A stretch of 64,000 nucleotides of DNA from Wenxinia saemankumensis (GCF_900141735.1 NZ_FQYO01000002.1:248001-312000); one strand, 5' to 3'; numbered from the stretch's first letter, positions 46,079-55,718 are shown. Made by a program: numbers and translations. The notes: generated by a model not told the origin, from the letters alone.

Positions 46079-47176
46079 TCAAATCCCGAGCGTCCGCGCC
46101 AGACCGCCGATCCAGTCCGAGACGAAGCCGTCGAAGGCCGGTCCCGGCTGCCGCGCGGCGTAGGTCGCCGCCATCGGGTCTGCGACGCGGATCGCGCTGC
46201 CGGACAGCTCCTCGATCGTGGCATGGCCGCAGAACGGAACGTAGAGCTCGGAATACCCCCCCTCGTGGACGAGGACGAGCCGGCCGTCGCAGATCTCGCG
46301 CGCCAGCGTCTGCACGGCGCGGGTCATGTGGCGGTAGGTCTCGACCGTGGCGAGCATCCGCCCCAGCGGGTCGATCGGCGCGGCGTCGAAGCCACAGGCG
46401 ACGACGATCGCCTCCGGCCGATGCGCGCGGATCGCGGGGAGGGCGATCCGCTCCATCGCCTCGAGATAGCCGGCATGGCCGGTGCCCGCGGGCAGCGGGA
46501 CGTTGACGTTCGCGCCGCCCGCGCCGCGCACCTCCGCCCCGCCGGTGTCGAGCGGGTAGTTCCGCTCCTGGTGGAGCGACAGGGTGAGGATGTCGGGATC
46601 GTCGAGGAAGATCGCCTCGGTCCCGTTGCCGTGATGCACGTCCCAGTCGAGCACCGCGATCCGGCGGGCAAGGCCGGCGGCGCGTGCCGCCTCCACCGCC
46701 ACGGCGATGTTGTTGATCAGGCAGAACCCGTTCGCCCAGTCCCGCGTCGCATGATGTCCCGGCGGGCGCGACAGGGCGTAGGCGGCCTCGAGCTCGCCCG
46801 ACAGGACCGCCAGCAGCGCGTCCCGCGCCAGCCCCGCCGACAGGGCCGCCACCTCGTAGCCGCCGGGGCCGAAGGGTGCGCGCAGCCCGATCTCGCCCCC
46901 GCCCGCATCCGAGACGCGCCGGAACTCGTCGAGATAGGCGGGGTCGTGGACCCGCTCCAGCTCCTGCCGGCTTGCCGGCGCGGCGGAACGGACGGAGAGC
47001 TCGGCCAGCAGGCCGGACACCTCCATCATGTTGCGAAGGCGCCGCTTGGTCTCGGGATTCTCGGGCAGCCCGCCCGAGGCCATCGGCTGGACCATTCCAC
47101 CCACCGGCATCATGTTCGCGTAATAGCCGCCCCCGTGCCAGAAGCAGCGCTCGTCCGTGAAGAAACCCGTCGTCAT
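46079..47176 (-). CDS. Histone-deacetylase-family (class II type) amidohydrolase
   Basis: The 365-aa enzyme has the HDAC/acetylpolyamine-amidohydrolase fold. Active-site motifs are RPPGHHATRD, DWDVHHGNGTEAIF (zinc Asp/His) and CGFDAAPIDPLGRM, with EGGYS near the end. Substrates may be acetylated polyamines or proteins. The N-terminus TTGFFTDERCFWHGGG matches bacterial members. Its ATG (47176-47174) overlaps the ATG of the divergent DUF167 gene. Confidence 0.9.
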   Translation of the reverse strand: MTTGFFTDERCFWHGGGYYANMMPVGGMVQPMASGGLPENPETKRRLRNMMEVSGLLAELSVRSAAPASRQELERVHDPAYLDEFRRVSDAGGGEIGLRAPFGPGGYEVAALSAGLARDALLAVLSGELEAAYALSRPPGHHATRDWANGFCLINNIAVAVEAARAAGLARRIAVLDWDVHHGNGTEAIFLDDPDILTLSLHQERNYPLDTGGAEVRGAGGANVNVPLPAGTGHAGYLEAMERIALPAIRAHRPEAIVVACGFDAAPIDPLGRMLATVETYRHMTRAVQTLAREICDGRLVLVHEGGYSELYVPFCGHATIEELSGSAIRVADPMAATYAARQPGPAFDGFVSDWIGGLARTLGI

Positions 47177-47474
47177 GCCCGGACCCTGCCGCCCCGCGGC
47201 CCCGGACGCAAGGAAGGCGGCCGGAAAAGGCGCGCTCGCCGCCCGCGCGATCCCGGGCGCGACCTTCGAGGTGACGGCCCGGCCGGGGGGACGGCGCGAC
47301 GCGGTCACCGAAGGGGAGGGCCCGCTGCGGGTCGAGACGACGGAGCCGGCCGAGGGCGGGCGCGCGACCGCTGCCGTCGCGCGGCAGCTGGCGCGGGCGC
47401 TGGGCGTGGCGCCGTTGCGGCTGACGCTGCTGCGGGGCAGGGCGGCGCGGACCAAGGTGTTCCGGCTGGACTGA
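47175..47474 (+). CDS. DUF167/YggU family protein
   Basis: A 99-aa protein with the DUF167 core FEVTARPGGRRDAVT, LRVETTEPAEGGRATAAV-RQLARALGV and a C-terminal RLTLLRGRAARTKVF. Family members are about 90-100 residues; function unknown. ATG 47175 shares the CATG palindrome with the divergent HDAC start; an ATG at 47157 would overlap that gene further. Confidence 0.78.
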   Translation: MPGPCRPAAPDARKAAGKGALAARAIPGATFEVTARPGGRRDAVTEGEGPLRVETTEPAEGGRATAAVARQLARALGVAPLRLTLLRGRAARTKVFRLD

Positions 47475-47491
47475 CGGCCCGGCCGGGCGGG

Positions 47492-47743
47492 TCAGCCCCC
47501 GCGCGCGGGGCGGTTCTCGCGCAGGCGGTAGATTCCCTCCGGCAGGTTCAGCGCCGCGCCGAGATCGCGGGCCTGCGCGATCGAGAGCGTGATCGTCACC
47601 ACCTGATCGGTCCGCGGGTCGAGCTGTTCGAGCGTGATGCAATCCTCGAAGGCGCAGATCGTCACGTCCTCCTTCAGGGGGGCGGCGCCTTCGTCGACGA
47701 GCGTGATGACCGTCGCGTCGAAATCGTGCTCGATGCTGAACAT
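47492..47743 (-). CDS. Small conserved hypothetical protein
   Basis: An 83-aa acidic protein (MFSIEHDFDATVITLVDEGAA...) with a short central CAFEDCITLEQLD segment and no signal peptide or membrane segment. I recall similar short proteins in Rhodobacterales but no function. It converges on the DUF167 gene, 17 bp away. Confidence 0.72.
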   Translation of the reverse strand: MFSIEHDFDATVITLVDEGAAPLKEDVTICAFEDCITLEQLDPRTDQVVTITLSIAQARDLGAALNLPEGIYRLRENRPARGG

Positions 47744-47895
47744 GGGGGCCAGCGTAGGGGAGGGGGCGCACGCTCACAAGCCGGTCGCGACCGCTCCGCG
47801 CCGCTCCCTCGCGCAGACGCGAGTGGCCCCGCGCGGCGCGGCGGGATAGGATGGCAGCCGTGACCCGCGACCGACGCGCGACGAGGGATGCCCAC

Positions 47896-48666
47896 ATGAC
47901 GACACGCCGCCTGGCCGCCCTGATCACCGCGCTCGCGGGCCTCTCCGCCTGCGCCGCGCCCGCCCCCGCCCCCACCGGGGTCGCGCCGTCGGACGTGGTC
48001 GTGGTCGGCGACCGCAGCGTGCCGGCCGGCGCCGTGCCCCCCTCGCCCGCCAGCCTCGACGGGCGGATCCAGGGCCTCGCCCGGGCCTTCGTCGCGGTGG
48101 CCGACCGGGTCGAGCCGGCGGCCGAGGCGGCCTGCTTGCGGCAGGCGGGCCCGGGGGTCGATTGCGACTTCCAGATCGTGCTCGACGACCGGACCGGCGC
48201 CCCGCCCAACGCCTTCCAGACCGAGGATCGCCGCGGCCGGCCGATCATCGCCTTCACCGTCTCGCTTCTGGGGCAGGTCGAGAACGCGGACGAGATGGCC
48301 TTCATCATCGCGCACGAGGCGGCTCACCATATCGAGGGGCACCTCGCCCGGCAGCGCGAATACGCCACGCTCGGGGCCACGGTGTTCGGCCAGCTCGCCG
48401 GGGCGGGGGGCGCCACGGACGAGGCGATCCGCACCGCGCAGCAGATGGGCGCGGTCGTCGGCGCGCGGACCTACAGCCGGGATTTCGAGCTGGAGGCCGA
48501 TGCCCTCGGCACCGTGATCACGGCCGAGGCCGGATACGATCCGCTGGTCGGGTCGCGCTTCTTCTTCCGCCTGCCGGATCCGGGCGACCGGTTCCTCGGC
48601 ACCCACCCCCCGAACGCGCAGCGGCTGGCGATCGTGCAGCAGACGGCCGCGCGCCTGGGCTACTAG
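47896..48666 (+). CDS. M48-family metalloprotease, lipoprotein
   Basis: The 256-aa protein has a lipoprotein signal (LAGLSAC, Cys19) and an M48 zinc-protease domain: HEAAHH (H140, E141, H144) and the downstream Glu in SRDFELEADALG, with HPPNAQRLA at the end. Related periplasmic proteases (BepA/LoiP types) act on outer-membrane proteins. ATG 47896 begins the signal; 47851 is an earlier in-frame ATG. Confidence 0.9.
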   Translation: MTTRRLAALITALAGLSACAAPAPAPTGVAPSDVVVVGDRSVPAGAVPPSPASLDGRIQGLARAFVAVADRVEPAAEAACLRQAGPGVDCDFQIVLDDRTGAPPNAFQTEDRRGRPIIAFTVSLLGQVENADEMAFIIAHEAAHHIEGHLARQREYATLGATVFGQLAGAGGATDEAIRTAQQMGAVVGARTYSRDFELEADALGTVITAEAGYDPLVGSRFFFRLPDPGDRFLGTHPPNAQRLAIVQQTAARLGY

Positions 48667-48693
48667 CCCGCACGCGCCGGTGGGCCGGGCCGG

Positions 48694-49350
48694 TCAGGCC
48701 GCGGCAAAGACGCTGCCGGCGATGGCCGCGAAGAAGCAGGCCGATGCCGCGAGGACGAAGCCGTGCCAGATGGCGAGGGAGTATTTCAGCCCCTCCCAGT
48801 TGAAGAAGACGACGCCCCCCGTGTAGAGCGCGCCGCCCGCCGCGATGAGGGCGAGTGCGGGCCAGCCCACCGTCTGGGCAAGCGGCCAGATCAGCGCCAG
48901 CGACAGCCAGCCGAGCACGAGGTAGAAGACCGAGGACGAGGCGCCGTTGGTCCAGAAGAACAGCTTCCGTGCCATGCCGACCAGCGCCAGCACCCAGACC
49001 AGCGCCAGCACGGCATAGGCGAAGGGTCCGCCGATCAGCACCGCGAGCGGCGTGTAGGTGCCCGCGATCTTGAGGAAGATCGCCGCGTGATCCAGCCGCC
49101 GGAACAGCGGGCGCGCCGCCTCCCACGGGGTGAAATGGTAGATCGCCGAGGCGGTGAAGGACGCGACAAGCGCCGCGCCGTAGACGGACAACGCCGCGAC
49201 ATGCGCGCCGCCGAGGTGCAGTGCGCCGATCACGATCAGCAGCACCGCCCCGGACAGGGCAAAGATCACCCCGGCGAGGTGGATCACGCCGTCGGCGATC
49301 CTCTCGGACCGGGCGTAGCGGGGATACTGGTAGCGCGGAATCATCGTCAT
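48694..49350 (-). CDS. PAQR/hemolysin-III family membrane protein
   Basis: The 218-aa protein has about seven hydrophobic segments and the PAQR-type motifs SAIYHF, RRLDHAAIFLKIAGTYTP and a C-terminal WHGFVLAAS. The histidines form a probable metal site. PAQR proteins (hemolysin III) have unclear bacterial function. ATG 49350 is chosen; an upstream ATG 49449 adds residues that do not look like the family. Confidence 0.9.
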   Translation of the reverse strand: MTMIPRYQYPRYARSERIADGVIHLAGVIFALSGAVLLIVIGALHLGGAHVAALSVYGAALVASFTASAIYHFTPWEAARPLFRRLDHAAIFLKIAGTYTPLAVLIGGPFAYAVLALVWVLALVGMARKLFFWTNGASSSVFYLVLGWLSLALIWPLAQTVGWPALALIAAGGALYTGGVVFFNWEGLKYSLAIWHGFVLAASACFFAAIAGSVFAAA

Positions 49351-49532
49351 GGGGGGGATATAGCGCCGCTCGATGTCGAAATCGCGAAGGCCGGAACGGA
49401 ATTTGACGGGCTTGTTATCTAGACCCTGCTGGAATCGTTCATAGATCACGGGAGCAGGACGCCACGGCGCGCCGGATGCAACTTGTCCGTCCCGCCCGCC
49501 GTGGCTCCACGCGACACGAATGGAGGCACGAC

Positions 49533-50030
49533 ATGCAGATCGACAGACGCAAGTTCCTTCTGGGCAGCGCGGGCGTGGCCGCGGTCGTCGGCGGCAGCTA
49601 CGTCGTCGGCCAGGTCGCGCAGGCGCAGGATCCGGGCGACTTTCCCTTCGAGCTGAGCGAGGCCGAATGGCGCGAGCGGCTGACCGACAGCCAGTTCGCC
49701 GTGCTGCGCGAAGAGGCGACCGAACCCGCCTATTCCAGCCCGCTCAACGACGAGAAGCGCGCCGGCATGTTCCATTGCGCGGGGTGCGAGCAGGCGGTCT
49801 ACCCGTCCGACACGAAATACGACAGCGGAACCGGCTGGCCGAGTTTCTGGGCGCCGGTGGACGAGGCCGCGATCGGGACCAAGGCCGACTACAAGCTCGT
49901 CCTGCCGCGGACCGAGGTGCATTGCTCGAATTGCGGCGGGCATCTGGGCCACATCTTCGACGACGGCCCGGCCCCGACGGGCAAGCGCCACTGCCTGAAC
50001 GGCGTCGCGCTGACCTTCGTCGCCGCCTGA
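49533..50030 (+). CDS. msrB: Tat-exported methionine-R-sulfoxide reductase
   Basis: MsrB (165 aa) reduces methionine-R-sulfoxide. It has a twin-arginine signal (DRRKFLLGSAGV, RR at residues 5-6, cleavage near AQA-QD), so it is predicted periplasmic, unlike the usual cytoplasmic form. The two zinc pairs CAGC and CSNC, W-SF, and the catalytic Cys in KRHCLNGVAL are present. GGAGG precedes ATG 49533. Confidence 0.92.
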   Translation: MQIDRRKFLLGSAGVAAVVGGSYVVGQVAQAQDPGDFPFELSEAEWRERLTDSQFAVLREEATEPAYSSPLNDEKRAGMFHCAGCEQAVYPSDTKYDSGTGWPSFWAPVDEAAIGTKADYKLVLPRTEVHCSNCGGHLGHIFDDGPAPTGKRHCLNGVALTFVAA

Positions 50031-50054
50031 CCCGGCCGCCTTTCGCCCGATGGA

Positions 50055-50084
50055 CGCCCGCCCCGGCAAGGACCGGGGCGGGCG
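50055..50084. terminator. Bidirectional terminator-like hairpin between msrB and rimO
   Basis: A perfect 12-bp GC stem (50055-50066 with 50073-50084) with a 6-nt loop lies between two convergent genes. The T-tract is weak on the plus strand. Confidence 0.6.
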
Positions 50085-50106
50085 TTCCGCTCGCCGGAAG
50101 GGCGCG

Positions 50107-51483
50107 TCAGCCCGCCAGCCGGCCCCAGAGGTCGTATTCTCCCGCCTCGTCCACCTCGACGGGCACGATGTCGCCGGGGGTCAGCCCGTCGGTCTCCTCG
50201 TCGATGAAGAGGTTTCCGTCGATCTCGGGCGCATCGCCCTTCGTCCGGCAGGTCGCGATGCCGTCCTCGTCGATCTCGTCCACGATGACGTCCATCACCT
50301 TTCCCACCTTCGCGGCCAGTTTCGCCTCCGAAATGGCCTGCGCCTTTGACATGAAGCGATCCCAGCGGTCCTGCTTCACCTCGTCCGGCACGTGGTCCGG
50401 CAGGTCGTTCGACCGTGCGCCCGCGACGTTCTCGTACTGGAAGCACCCCACCCGGTCGAGCTGCGCCTCGTCCAGCCAGTCGAGCAGCGTCTCGAACTCC
50501 GCCTCGGTCTCGCCGGGATAGCCGACGATGAAGGTCGAGCGCAGCGTGATGTCCGGGCATTCGCGCCGCCAGGCGGCGATCTCGTCCAGCGTCCGGGCCG
50601 CCGCGGCGGGACGCGCCATGCGGCGCAGCACGTCCGGGTGGGCGTGCTGGAAGGGGATGTCGAGATAGGGCAGGACGCCGCCCTCGGCCATCGCGGGGAT
50701 CAGCTCGCGCACATGGGGATAGGGATAGACGTAGTGCAGGCGGATCCAGGCGCCGAGGCTGCCGAGATCCCGGGCCAGGGCCAGGATCGGGGCCTTGTCC
50801 TCGCGGTCCTTCCAGTCGGTGCCGTAGGCGCTGGTATCTTGGCTGATGACCAGCAGTTCCCGCACCCCGGCCTCGACCAGCTTCTCGGCCTCGCGCATGA
50901 CCGCCCTGTGGGGGCGCGATTGCAGCCGGCCGCGCATGTCGGGAATGATGCAGAACCTGCACTTGTGGTTACAGCCCTCGGAGATCTTGAGATAGCTGTA
51001 ATGCCGGGGCGTCAGGCTGACGCCGCGCGCGGGCAGCAGGTCGACGAAGGGATCGGGCGCGGGCGGCACCGCCTTGTGCACCGCGTCCAGCACCTGCTCG
51101 TATTGATGCGGCCCGGTGACGGCGAGAACCCTGGGATGAGCCCCGGTGATGTAGTCGGGCTCGGCCCCCAGGCAGCCGGTGACGACGACGCGCCCGTTCT
51201 CGGCCAGCGCCTCGCCGATCGCGGACAGGCTCTCGGCCTTGGCGCTGTCGAGGAAGCCGCAGGTGTTCACGATCACCGCGTCGGCCCCCGCGTAGTCGGG
51301 CGAGATCGCGTAGCCCTCGGCCCGCAGCCGCGTCAGGATCCGCTCGCTGTCCACCAGCGCCTTGGGACAGCCGAGCGAGACCATGCCGATCGTCGGCTGC
51401 CCGGCGGGACGCACGGTGCCGAGATCGCGCGACAGGCGCGCATTGGCGAGGTCGGGGCGGAGATCGGGGGGGTTCTGGGTCAT
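50107..51483 (-). CDS. rimO: Ribosomal protein S12 methylthiotransferase RimO
   Basis: RimO (458 aa) adds a methylthio group to Asp of S12. Three domains are visible: UPF0004 with [15 protein letters not shown], radical-SAM with [11 protein letters not shown] (the CxxxCxxC cluster) and a C-terminal TRAM domain ending in EYDLWGRL. The six expected Cys are present. Start ATG 51483 follows family length. Confidence 0.95.
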   Translation of the reverse strand: MTQNPPDLRPDLANARLSRDLGTVRPAGQPTIGMVSLGCPKALVDSERILTRLRAEGYAISPDYAGADAVIVNTCGFLDSAKAESLSAIGEALAENGRVVVTGCLGAEPDYITGAHPRVLAVTGPHQYEQVLDAVHKAVPPAPDPFVDLLPARGVSLTPRHYSYLKISEGCNHKCRFCIIPDMRGRLQSRPHRAVMREAEKLVEAGVRELLVISQDTSAYGTDWKDREDKAPILALARDLGSLGAWIRLHYVYPYPHVRELIPAMAEGGVLPYLDIPFQHAHPDVLRRMARPAAAARTLDEIAAWRRECPDITLRSTFIVGYPGETEAEFETLLDWLDEAQLDRVGCFQYENVAGARSNDLPDHVPDEVKQDRWDRFMSKAQAISEAKLAAKVGKVMDVIVDEIDEDGIATCRTKGDAPEIDGNLFIDEETDGLTPGDIVPVEVDEAGEYDLWGRLAG

Positions 51484-51527
51484 GCCCGCCTCATAGCGGG
51501 GCCCGGCCGGCGGCGGAAGCGGGCGCG

Positions 51528-51555
51528 TTGAACCTGTCGTGAACCGGCCTATCCT
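51528..51555 (+). promoter_or_regulatory. Promoter of the MscS gene
   Basis: TTGAAC (51528-51533) and TATCCT (51550-51555) are 16 bp apart, 39 bp before the start codon. Confidence 0.5.
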
Positions 51556-51594
51556 CGCCCGGCGAGGGAGGCGCCAGACGACACGGGCCGCGAC

Positions 51595-52794
51595 ATGAAC
51601 CTGATCGAAGAGGCGCTGGCCGAGAGCCGCGCCCTCCTGCCCGAGACGCTGTGGGCGGTACTCATCGTGCTTGCAGGCATGGCGGCCGCTTGGGGACTGC
51701 ACGCGCTGCTCTGGCCGCTGATCCTGCGCATCGCCCCGTCCCGCGGTCTGTGGGCGCAGGTGATCCCCCGACTGCGCCGTCCCGCCCGCCTCGCGGCGAT
51801 GGCGGTCATGGCGAGCGTCCTCGTCAATGTGGCCGACCTGCCGCCGGACTGGACCTACGCGCTGGGCAAGACCGCCTTCGCCCTTCTGATCGTCATCATC
51901 GGCTGGATGTGCCTGATCGCGCTCGAGACGGCGGTCCACCGGGCGACCGACAACCTCGCGCTCGAGGCCGAGGACAACCTCGCCGCGCGCAAGCAGGCGA
52001 CGCAGATGCGGGTACTGCGTGCCGCCGGGCGGGTGGTGATCGTGCTGGTGACGCTCGGCGCGGTGCTGGCCAGCTTCCAGACGGTGCGCGCCTTCGGCGT
52101 GTCGCTCTTCGCCTCGGCCGGGGCGGCGGGGCTCGTGCTCGGCTTCGCCGCGCGGCCCGTCCTCGCCAACCTGATCGCCGGGATCCAGATCGCCATCACC
52201 CAGCCGATCCGCATCGACGACGTGGTAATCGTGGAAGGCGAATGGGGCTGGATCGAGGAGATCGCCTCGACCTATGTCGTCGTCCGCATCTGGGACCTGC
52301 GCCGCCTCGTCGTGCCGCTCTCGCAGTTCATCGAGCAGCCGTTTCAGAACTGGACGCGCGAGAATGCCGAGATCATCGGGACCGTCTTCTGGTATCTCGA
52401 CTACACCGCCCCGATCGGCGAGATGCGGGAAAAGCTCAAGGAATTCGCCGAGGCGAGCCCTCACTGGGACGGCAAGGTCGTGAATCTGCAAGTGACCGAG
52501 ACCGACAAGGAGGTCATCACCGTACGCGCCCTGCTCTCCGCCCGCAATTCCCCCACGGCCTGGGATCTGCGCTGCGAGGTGCGCGAGAAGATGGTCGCCT
52601 GGCTGCAGGAGGCGTATCCCGGCGCGCTGCCGCGTGTCCGGGGCGAGCTGACGATGACGGAGCGTGCCGCCGGCCGACCGCCCCGCGGCCCCGGACCCGG
52701 CCCGGGCCCCGGCGAGGACGGCACTTCCGGCATCCCGGAGGCGGCGCTGCCCGAGGGCGAGCGCGGCGCGGACCCCGATCCGAAGCGGACCTAA
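51595..52794 (+). CDS. MscS-family mechanosensitive channel
   Basis: The 399-aa protein has about four or five hydrophobic segments, the pore helix region [20 protein letters not shown] followed by [18 protein letters not shown], and the beta domain [27 protein letters not shown]. MscS channels open under hypo-osmotic stress. The C-terminal ~45 residues are Pro/Gly/Glu-rich and disordered-looking. Its own promoter lies just upstream. Confidence 0.92.
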   Translation: MNLIEEALAESRALLPETLWAVLIVLAGMAAAWGLHALLWPLILRIAPSRGLWAQVIPRLRRPARLAAMAVMASVLVNVADLPPDWTYALGKTAFALLIVIIGWMCLIALETAVHRATDNLALEAEDNLAARKQATQMRVLRAAGRVVIVLVTLGAVLASFQTVRAFGVSLFASAGAAGLVLGFAARPVLANLIAGIQIAITQPIRIDDVVIVEGEWGWIEEIASTYVVVRIWDLRRLVVPLSQFIEQPFQNWTRENAEIIGTVFWYLDYTAPIGEMREKLKEFAEASPHWDGKVVNLQVTETDKEVITVRALLSARNSPTAWDLRCEVREKMVAWLQEAYPGALPRVRGELTMTERAAGRPPRGPGPGPGPGEDGTSGIPEAALPEGERGADPDPKRT

Positions 52795-52854
52795 CGGAAC
52801 CGTGAGGCCGTTCGGGCCTTGATCCCCCTACGAACGCACGGCACGAGGGGACCC

Positions 52855-53952
52855 ATGATACTCGACACGATCGCCTGGTCGCTGACCGTCTTTCTCTTGC
52901 TCGTGACGGTGATTCCGATCAGCCGCCTGCCGCATGGCGCCGTCCGAACGCTCAGCTTCGCCCGGCAGCAGATCATCGTCCTCGCGGCGCTGACGCTGCC
53001 GATCGTCTTCTGGCGGGCCGAGGGCAACGCCATGTGGCTGGCGGGGCTGGCCCTCCTGGCCGTCATCGGCTTCCAGCTGGCCTATATCAGCCGGTTCTTT
53101 CCGTTCATGCCCACCCAGTCGGTGCGGGCCGATCCCGCCATCGCGGCGGACCGCAAGCGCTGCCTGCGCATCATGACCTCGAACGTGAAACTGTCGAATC
53201 GCGACTACGAGCGGCTGCTCGCCGTGGCGGTGGCCGAGGATCCGGACATCCTCGTCGTGGTCGAGACCGATCAGCAATGGTTCGACGCGCTCGCGCCGCT
53301 GCACGAGGCCTTTCCTCACCGCGCCCTCAAGCCGCACGACAACGGCTACGGCATGGGGATCTACTCCAAGGTCGCCTTCGACGAGGTCGAATGGCGCGAA
53401 CTGCTGATCAACGACGTGCCCTCGGCGCGGATCACGCTTACCGTCGGCGGCGACCGGCTGCGTCTCTACGTGATCCACCCCGAGCCGCCTGTCCCGACCT
53501 TCAGCACCGAGGGACGCGATGCCGAGATCGGCCTCGTCGGGATCGAGGTCGACGAGGATCCGCTGCCCTGCATCGTCCTCGGCGACCTGAACGACGTGGC
53601 GTGGAGCCACACGACCCGTCGCTTCCAGCGCCTCTCGGGCCTGCAGGATCCGCGGGTCGGGCGGGGCTTCTACAACACGTTCGACGCCCGCTTCCCCTTC
53701 ATGCGCTGGCCGCTCGACCACCTGTTCCACGATGCGCGGTTCCGGCTGGTCGACATGCGCCGCCTGCCGGCGATCGGCTCGGATCACTTCCCGATGCTCT
53801 TCGATCTCTACCTCGCCCCAACGGAGGGCAACGGAGAGGCCGAAGTCGAGGAGCCGACCGAGGAAGACCGCGAGGAGGTCGAGGAGATGGCCGAGCACGA
53901 GCGCAAGCAGGACCGCGATGCGATCGGCTCGCACTGGGAGGACGAGGACTGA
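52855..53952 (+). CDS. Membrane-anchored endonuclease/exonuclease/phosphatase (EEP) family protein
   Basis: A 365-aa product with two or three N-terminal hydrophobic segments (to about residue 85) and an EEP-fold domain: MTSNVKL, DILVVVETD, YVIHPEPP, VLGDLNDVAW and GSDHFPML, carrying the metal and catalytic residues (Glu in VVETD, GDLND, SDH). The acidic tail is highly charged. Substrate unknown, perhaps lipid or nucleic-acid phosphodiesters in the periplasm. ATG 52855 is preceded by GAGGGG. Confidence 0.86.
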   Translation: MILDTIAWSLTVFLLLVTVIPISRLPHGAVRTLSFARQQIIVLAALTLPIVFWRAEGNAMWLAGLALLAVIGFQLAYISRFFPFMPTQSVRADPAIAADRKRCLRIMTSNVKLSNRDYERLLAVAVAEDPDILVVVETDQQWFDALAPLHEAFPHRALKPHDNGYGMGIYSKVAFDEVEWRELLINDVPSARITLTVGGDRLRLYVIHPEPPVPTFSTEGRDAEIGLVGIEVDEDPLPCIVLGDLNDVAWSHTTRRFQRLSGLQDPRVGRGFYNTFDARFPFMRWPLDHLFHDARFRLVDMRRLPAIGSDHFPMLFDLYLAPTEGNGEAEVEEPTEEDREEVEEMAEHERKQDRDAIGSHWEDED

Positions 53953-53998
53953 TCCGCGCCGCCCGCTCGCCCGAACCCCGCTCGCCCGAACGAAGTGA

Positions 53999-54019
53999 AG
54001 CCCGCCGGTCGGGCGGGCT
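53999..54019. terminator. Hairpin between EEP gene and gcrA
   Basis: An 8-bp stem (53999-54006 with 54012-54019), 5-nt loop, between convergent genes. No clear T-tract, so efficiency is uncertain. Confidence 0.42.
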
Positions 54020-54054
54020 CCACAGATCGGAACGGAACGGGGCGGGCAGGGGGC

Positions 54055-54657
54055 CTAGCGGCGACGGTCCCGGCGCGAGGACATCGGCTGGAACGCGACG
54101 CCCACATGCGCCTCGCAATAGGGCTTGCCGGCCTGGGCCGGCAGGCCGCAGAACCAGAAATCCTCCTTGGCCGGATCGCCGACGGGCCATTTGCAGGTCC
54201 GTTCGGTCAGTTCCATCAGCGAGAGCTTCTTGGATTTCTTCTCGACCTCGCTCACCTTGGCGAGCGCCTCGGGGCTGATCTCGTTCGCGCTGGGCTGCGG
54301 CGGCAGGGGCTGGCCGGCGGGAATGATCGCCCGGCGGGCGGCGCTCATCGGGATCGGCGCGTCGTCCTCCTCCGCGTCCTCGGCCGGCGGCGCCTCGGCG
54401 ACCGGCTCCTCCGCGGGGGCGGCAGGCTCGGGCGCGGGGGAGGGGGGCGGCGGGGCGGCGGCGGCGGCGCGGGGCGCGGGTTCGGGCGCGGCGGGGGCCG
54501 CCTCGGGGCCGTTGCGGTTGGACAGGCCCAGCCGGTGCACCTTGCCGATGACCGCGTTGCGGGTGACGTTGCCCAGTTCCTTGGCGATCTGGCTCGCCGA
54601 CTGGCCCTCGTTCCACATCCGCTTCAGCGTCTCGACGCGCTCGTCGGTCCAGGACAT
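54055..54657 (-). CDS. gcrA: GcrA cell-cycle regulator
   Basis: GcrA is an alphaproteobacterial sigma70-binding activator responsive to GANTC methylation by CcrM. The 200-aa product has the N-terminal helix-turn-helix SWTDERVETLKRMWNEGQSA-QIAKELG-VTRNAVIGK, a Pro/Ala-rich linker (about residues 48-105) and the C-terminal Cys-containing domain with TCKWPVGDP and FCGLPA. ATG 54657 starts the family MSWT. Confidence 0.95.
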   Translation of the reverse strand: MSWTDERVETLKRMWNEGQSASQIAKELGNVTRNAVIGKVHRLGLSNRNGPEAAPAAPEPAPRAAAAAPPPPSPAPEPAAPAEEPVAEAPPAEDAEEDDAPIPMSAARRAIIPAGQPLPPQPSANEISPEALAKVSEVEKKSKKLSLMELTERTCKWPVGDPAKEDFWFCGLPAQAGKPYCEAHVGVAFQPMSSRRDRRR

Positions 54658-54721
54658 GCCATACCTCTCGCTGATTGCCGGGCGCGGGGCTCCGCGGAAG
54701 CCGCGCCTCACAAGGACATGT

Positions 54722-54750
54722 CAGATACAGCCCGCCTTGCCCGGTTTCAA
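54722..54750 (-). promoter_or_regulatory. gcrA promoter
   Basis: On the minus strand TTGAAA (54750-54745) and TATCTG (54727-54722) are 17 bp apart, 65 bp before gcrA. Consensus is among the best in the window. Confidence 0.65.
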
Positions 54751-54782
54751 GGCGCGGCGGCGCCGCCGCGGGCCGATCGCCC

Positions 54783-54810
54783 TTGCCTGCCGGGGGATGG
54801 GTGCTAGACC
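54783..54810 (+). promoter_or_regulatory. Candidate promoter of the ABC-2 permease gene
   Basis: TTGCCT (54783-54788) and TAGACC (54805-54810) are 16 bp apart, 50 bp before the start and divergent from the gcrA promoter. Confidence 0.42.
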
Positions 54811-54860
54811 TCGGCCCCCAGGGGACAGGGCCCCTCGGATGACAGGGGAGGGGGCCGCCG

Positions 54861-55682
54861 ATGACCTACCGCATGCAGGACGGAGAGACGATCGGGGCCG
54901 GCACCCGCAGGTTCGGGCGCGTCAACTGGATCGGGACCTGGACGCTGGCCGAGCGCGAGGTGAAGCGCTTCCTCAACGTCTGGTCGCAGACGATCCTCGG
55001 CCCGCTGGTGACGGCGGGCCTGTTCCTGCTGATCTTCTCGATCGCCATCGGCCCCGGCCGGCCCGACGTGATGGGCGTGCCCTTCATGGTCTTCCTCGTG
55101 CCCGGCCTCATGACGATGACGGTGATCCAGAACGCCTTCGCCAACACCTCCTCCTCGATGGCCGGGGCCAAGGTGCAGGGCAACATCGTCGATACGCTGA
55201 TGCCGCCGCTTTCCCCGGCCGAGATCCTGACCGGCTACCTCGCGGGGGGGATCGCCCGCGGCCTCATCGTGGCGGTGGCCATCGCGCTCGGCGCCTGGCT
55301 GGCGCTGGGCGTGGGATTCGAGAAGCCGCTCTGGGCGCTGACCTTCGCGGTGCTCGGCTCGATCATGATGGGGGCGCTCGGCCTGATGGCGGGGATCTAC
55401 GCGCAGAAGTTCGACCAGCTCGCCGCCATCACCAACTTCATCGTCACGCCGCTCGCCTTCCTGTCGGGCACCTTCTACTCGCTCGAGGCGATGCCGCCGC
55501 TCCTGCGGACGCTCAGCCACGCCAACCCGGTCTTCTACGTCATCGACGGGGTGCGCTACGGCATGATCGGTGTCTCGGACAGCTCGCCCCTGCTCGGCCT
55601 CGGCGTGCTGCTCGTCTCCTGCGCGGTGGTCTGCCTGCTGGCCTGGCAGATGCTGCGCCGGGGCTACCGGCTGAAGGCCTGA
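54861..55682 (+). CDS. ABC-2 type transporter permease
   Basis: A 273-aa inner-membrane protein with six hydrophobic segments and the ABC-2 membrane pattern (EVKRFLNVWSQTILGPLV, LVPGLMTMTVIQNAFANTSSSM, FLSGTFYSLEAMPPLLRTLSHANP). Such permeases export polysaccharides, lipids or drugs. No ATPase gene is adjacent, so its partner lies elsewhere. A T-less hairpin follows the stop. Confidence 0.92.
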   Translation: MTYRMQDGETIGAGTRRFGRVNWIGTWTLAEREVKRFLNVWSQTILGPLVTAGLFLLIFSIAIGPGRPDVMGVPFMVFLVPGLMTMTVIQNAFANTSSSMAGAKVQGNIVDTLMPPLSPAEILTGYLAGGIARGLIVAVAIALGAWLALGVGFEKPLWALTFAVLGSIMMGALGLMAGIYAQKFDQLAAITNFIVTPLAFLSGTFYSLEAMPPLLRTLSHANPVFYVIDGVRYGMIGVSDSSPLLGLGVLLVSCAVVCLLAWQMLRRGYRLKA

Positions 55683-55685
55683 CCC

Positions 55686-55707
55686 GCGCGCCCCGCGGGG
55701 GGCGCGC
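55686..55707 (+). terminator. Hairpin after the ABC-2 permease gene
   Basis: A 9-bp GC stem (55686-55694 with 55699-55707) with GCGG loop lies directly after the permease stop and just before the arg leader promoter. No T-tract. Confidence 0.38.
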
Positions 55708-55718
55708 CAGGGCCTGAC

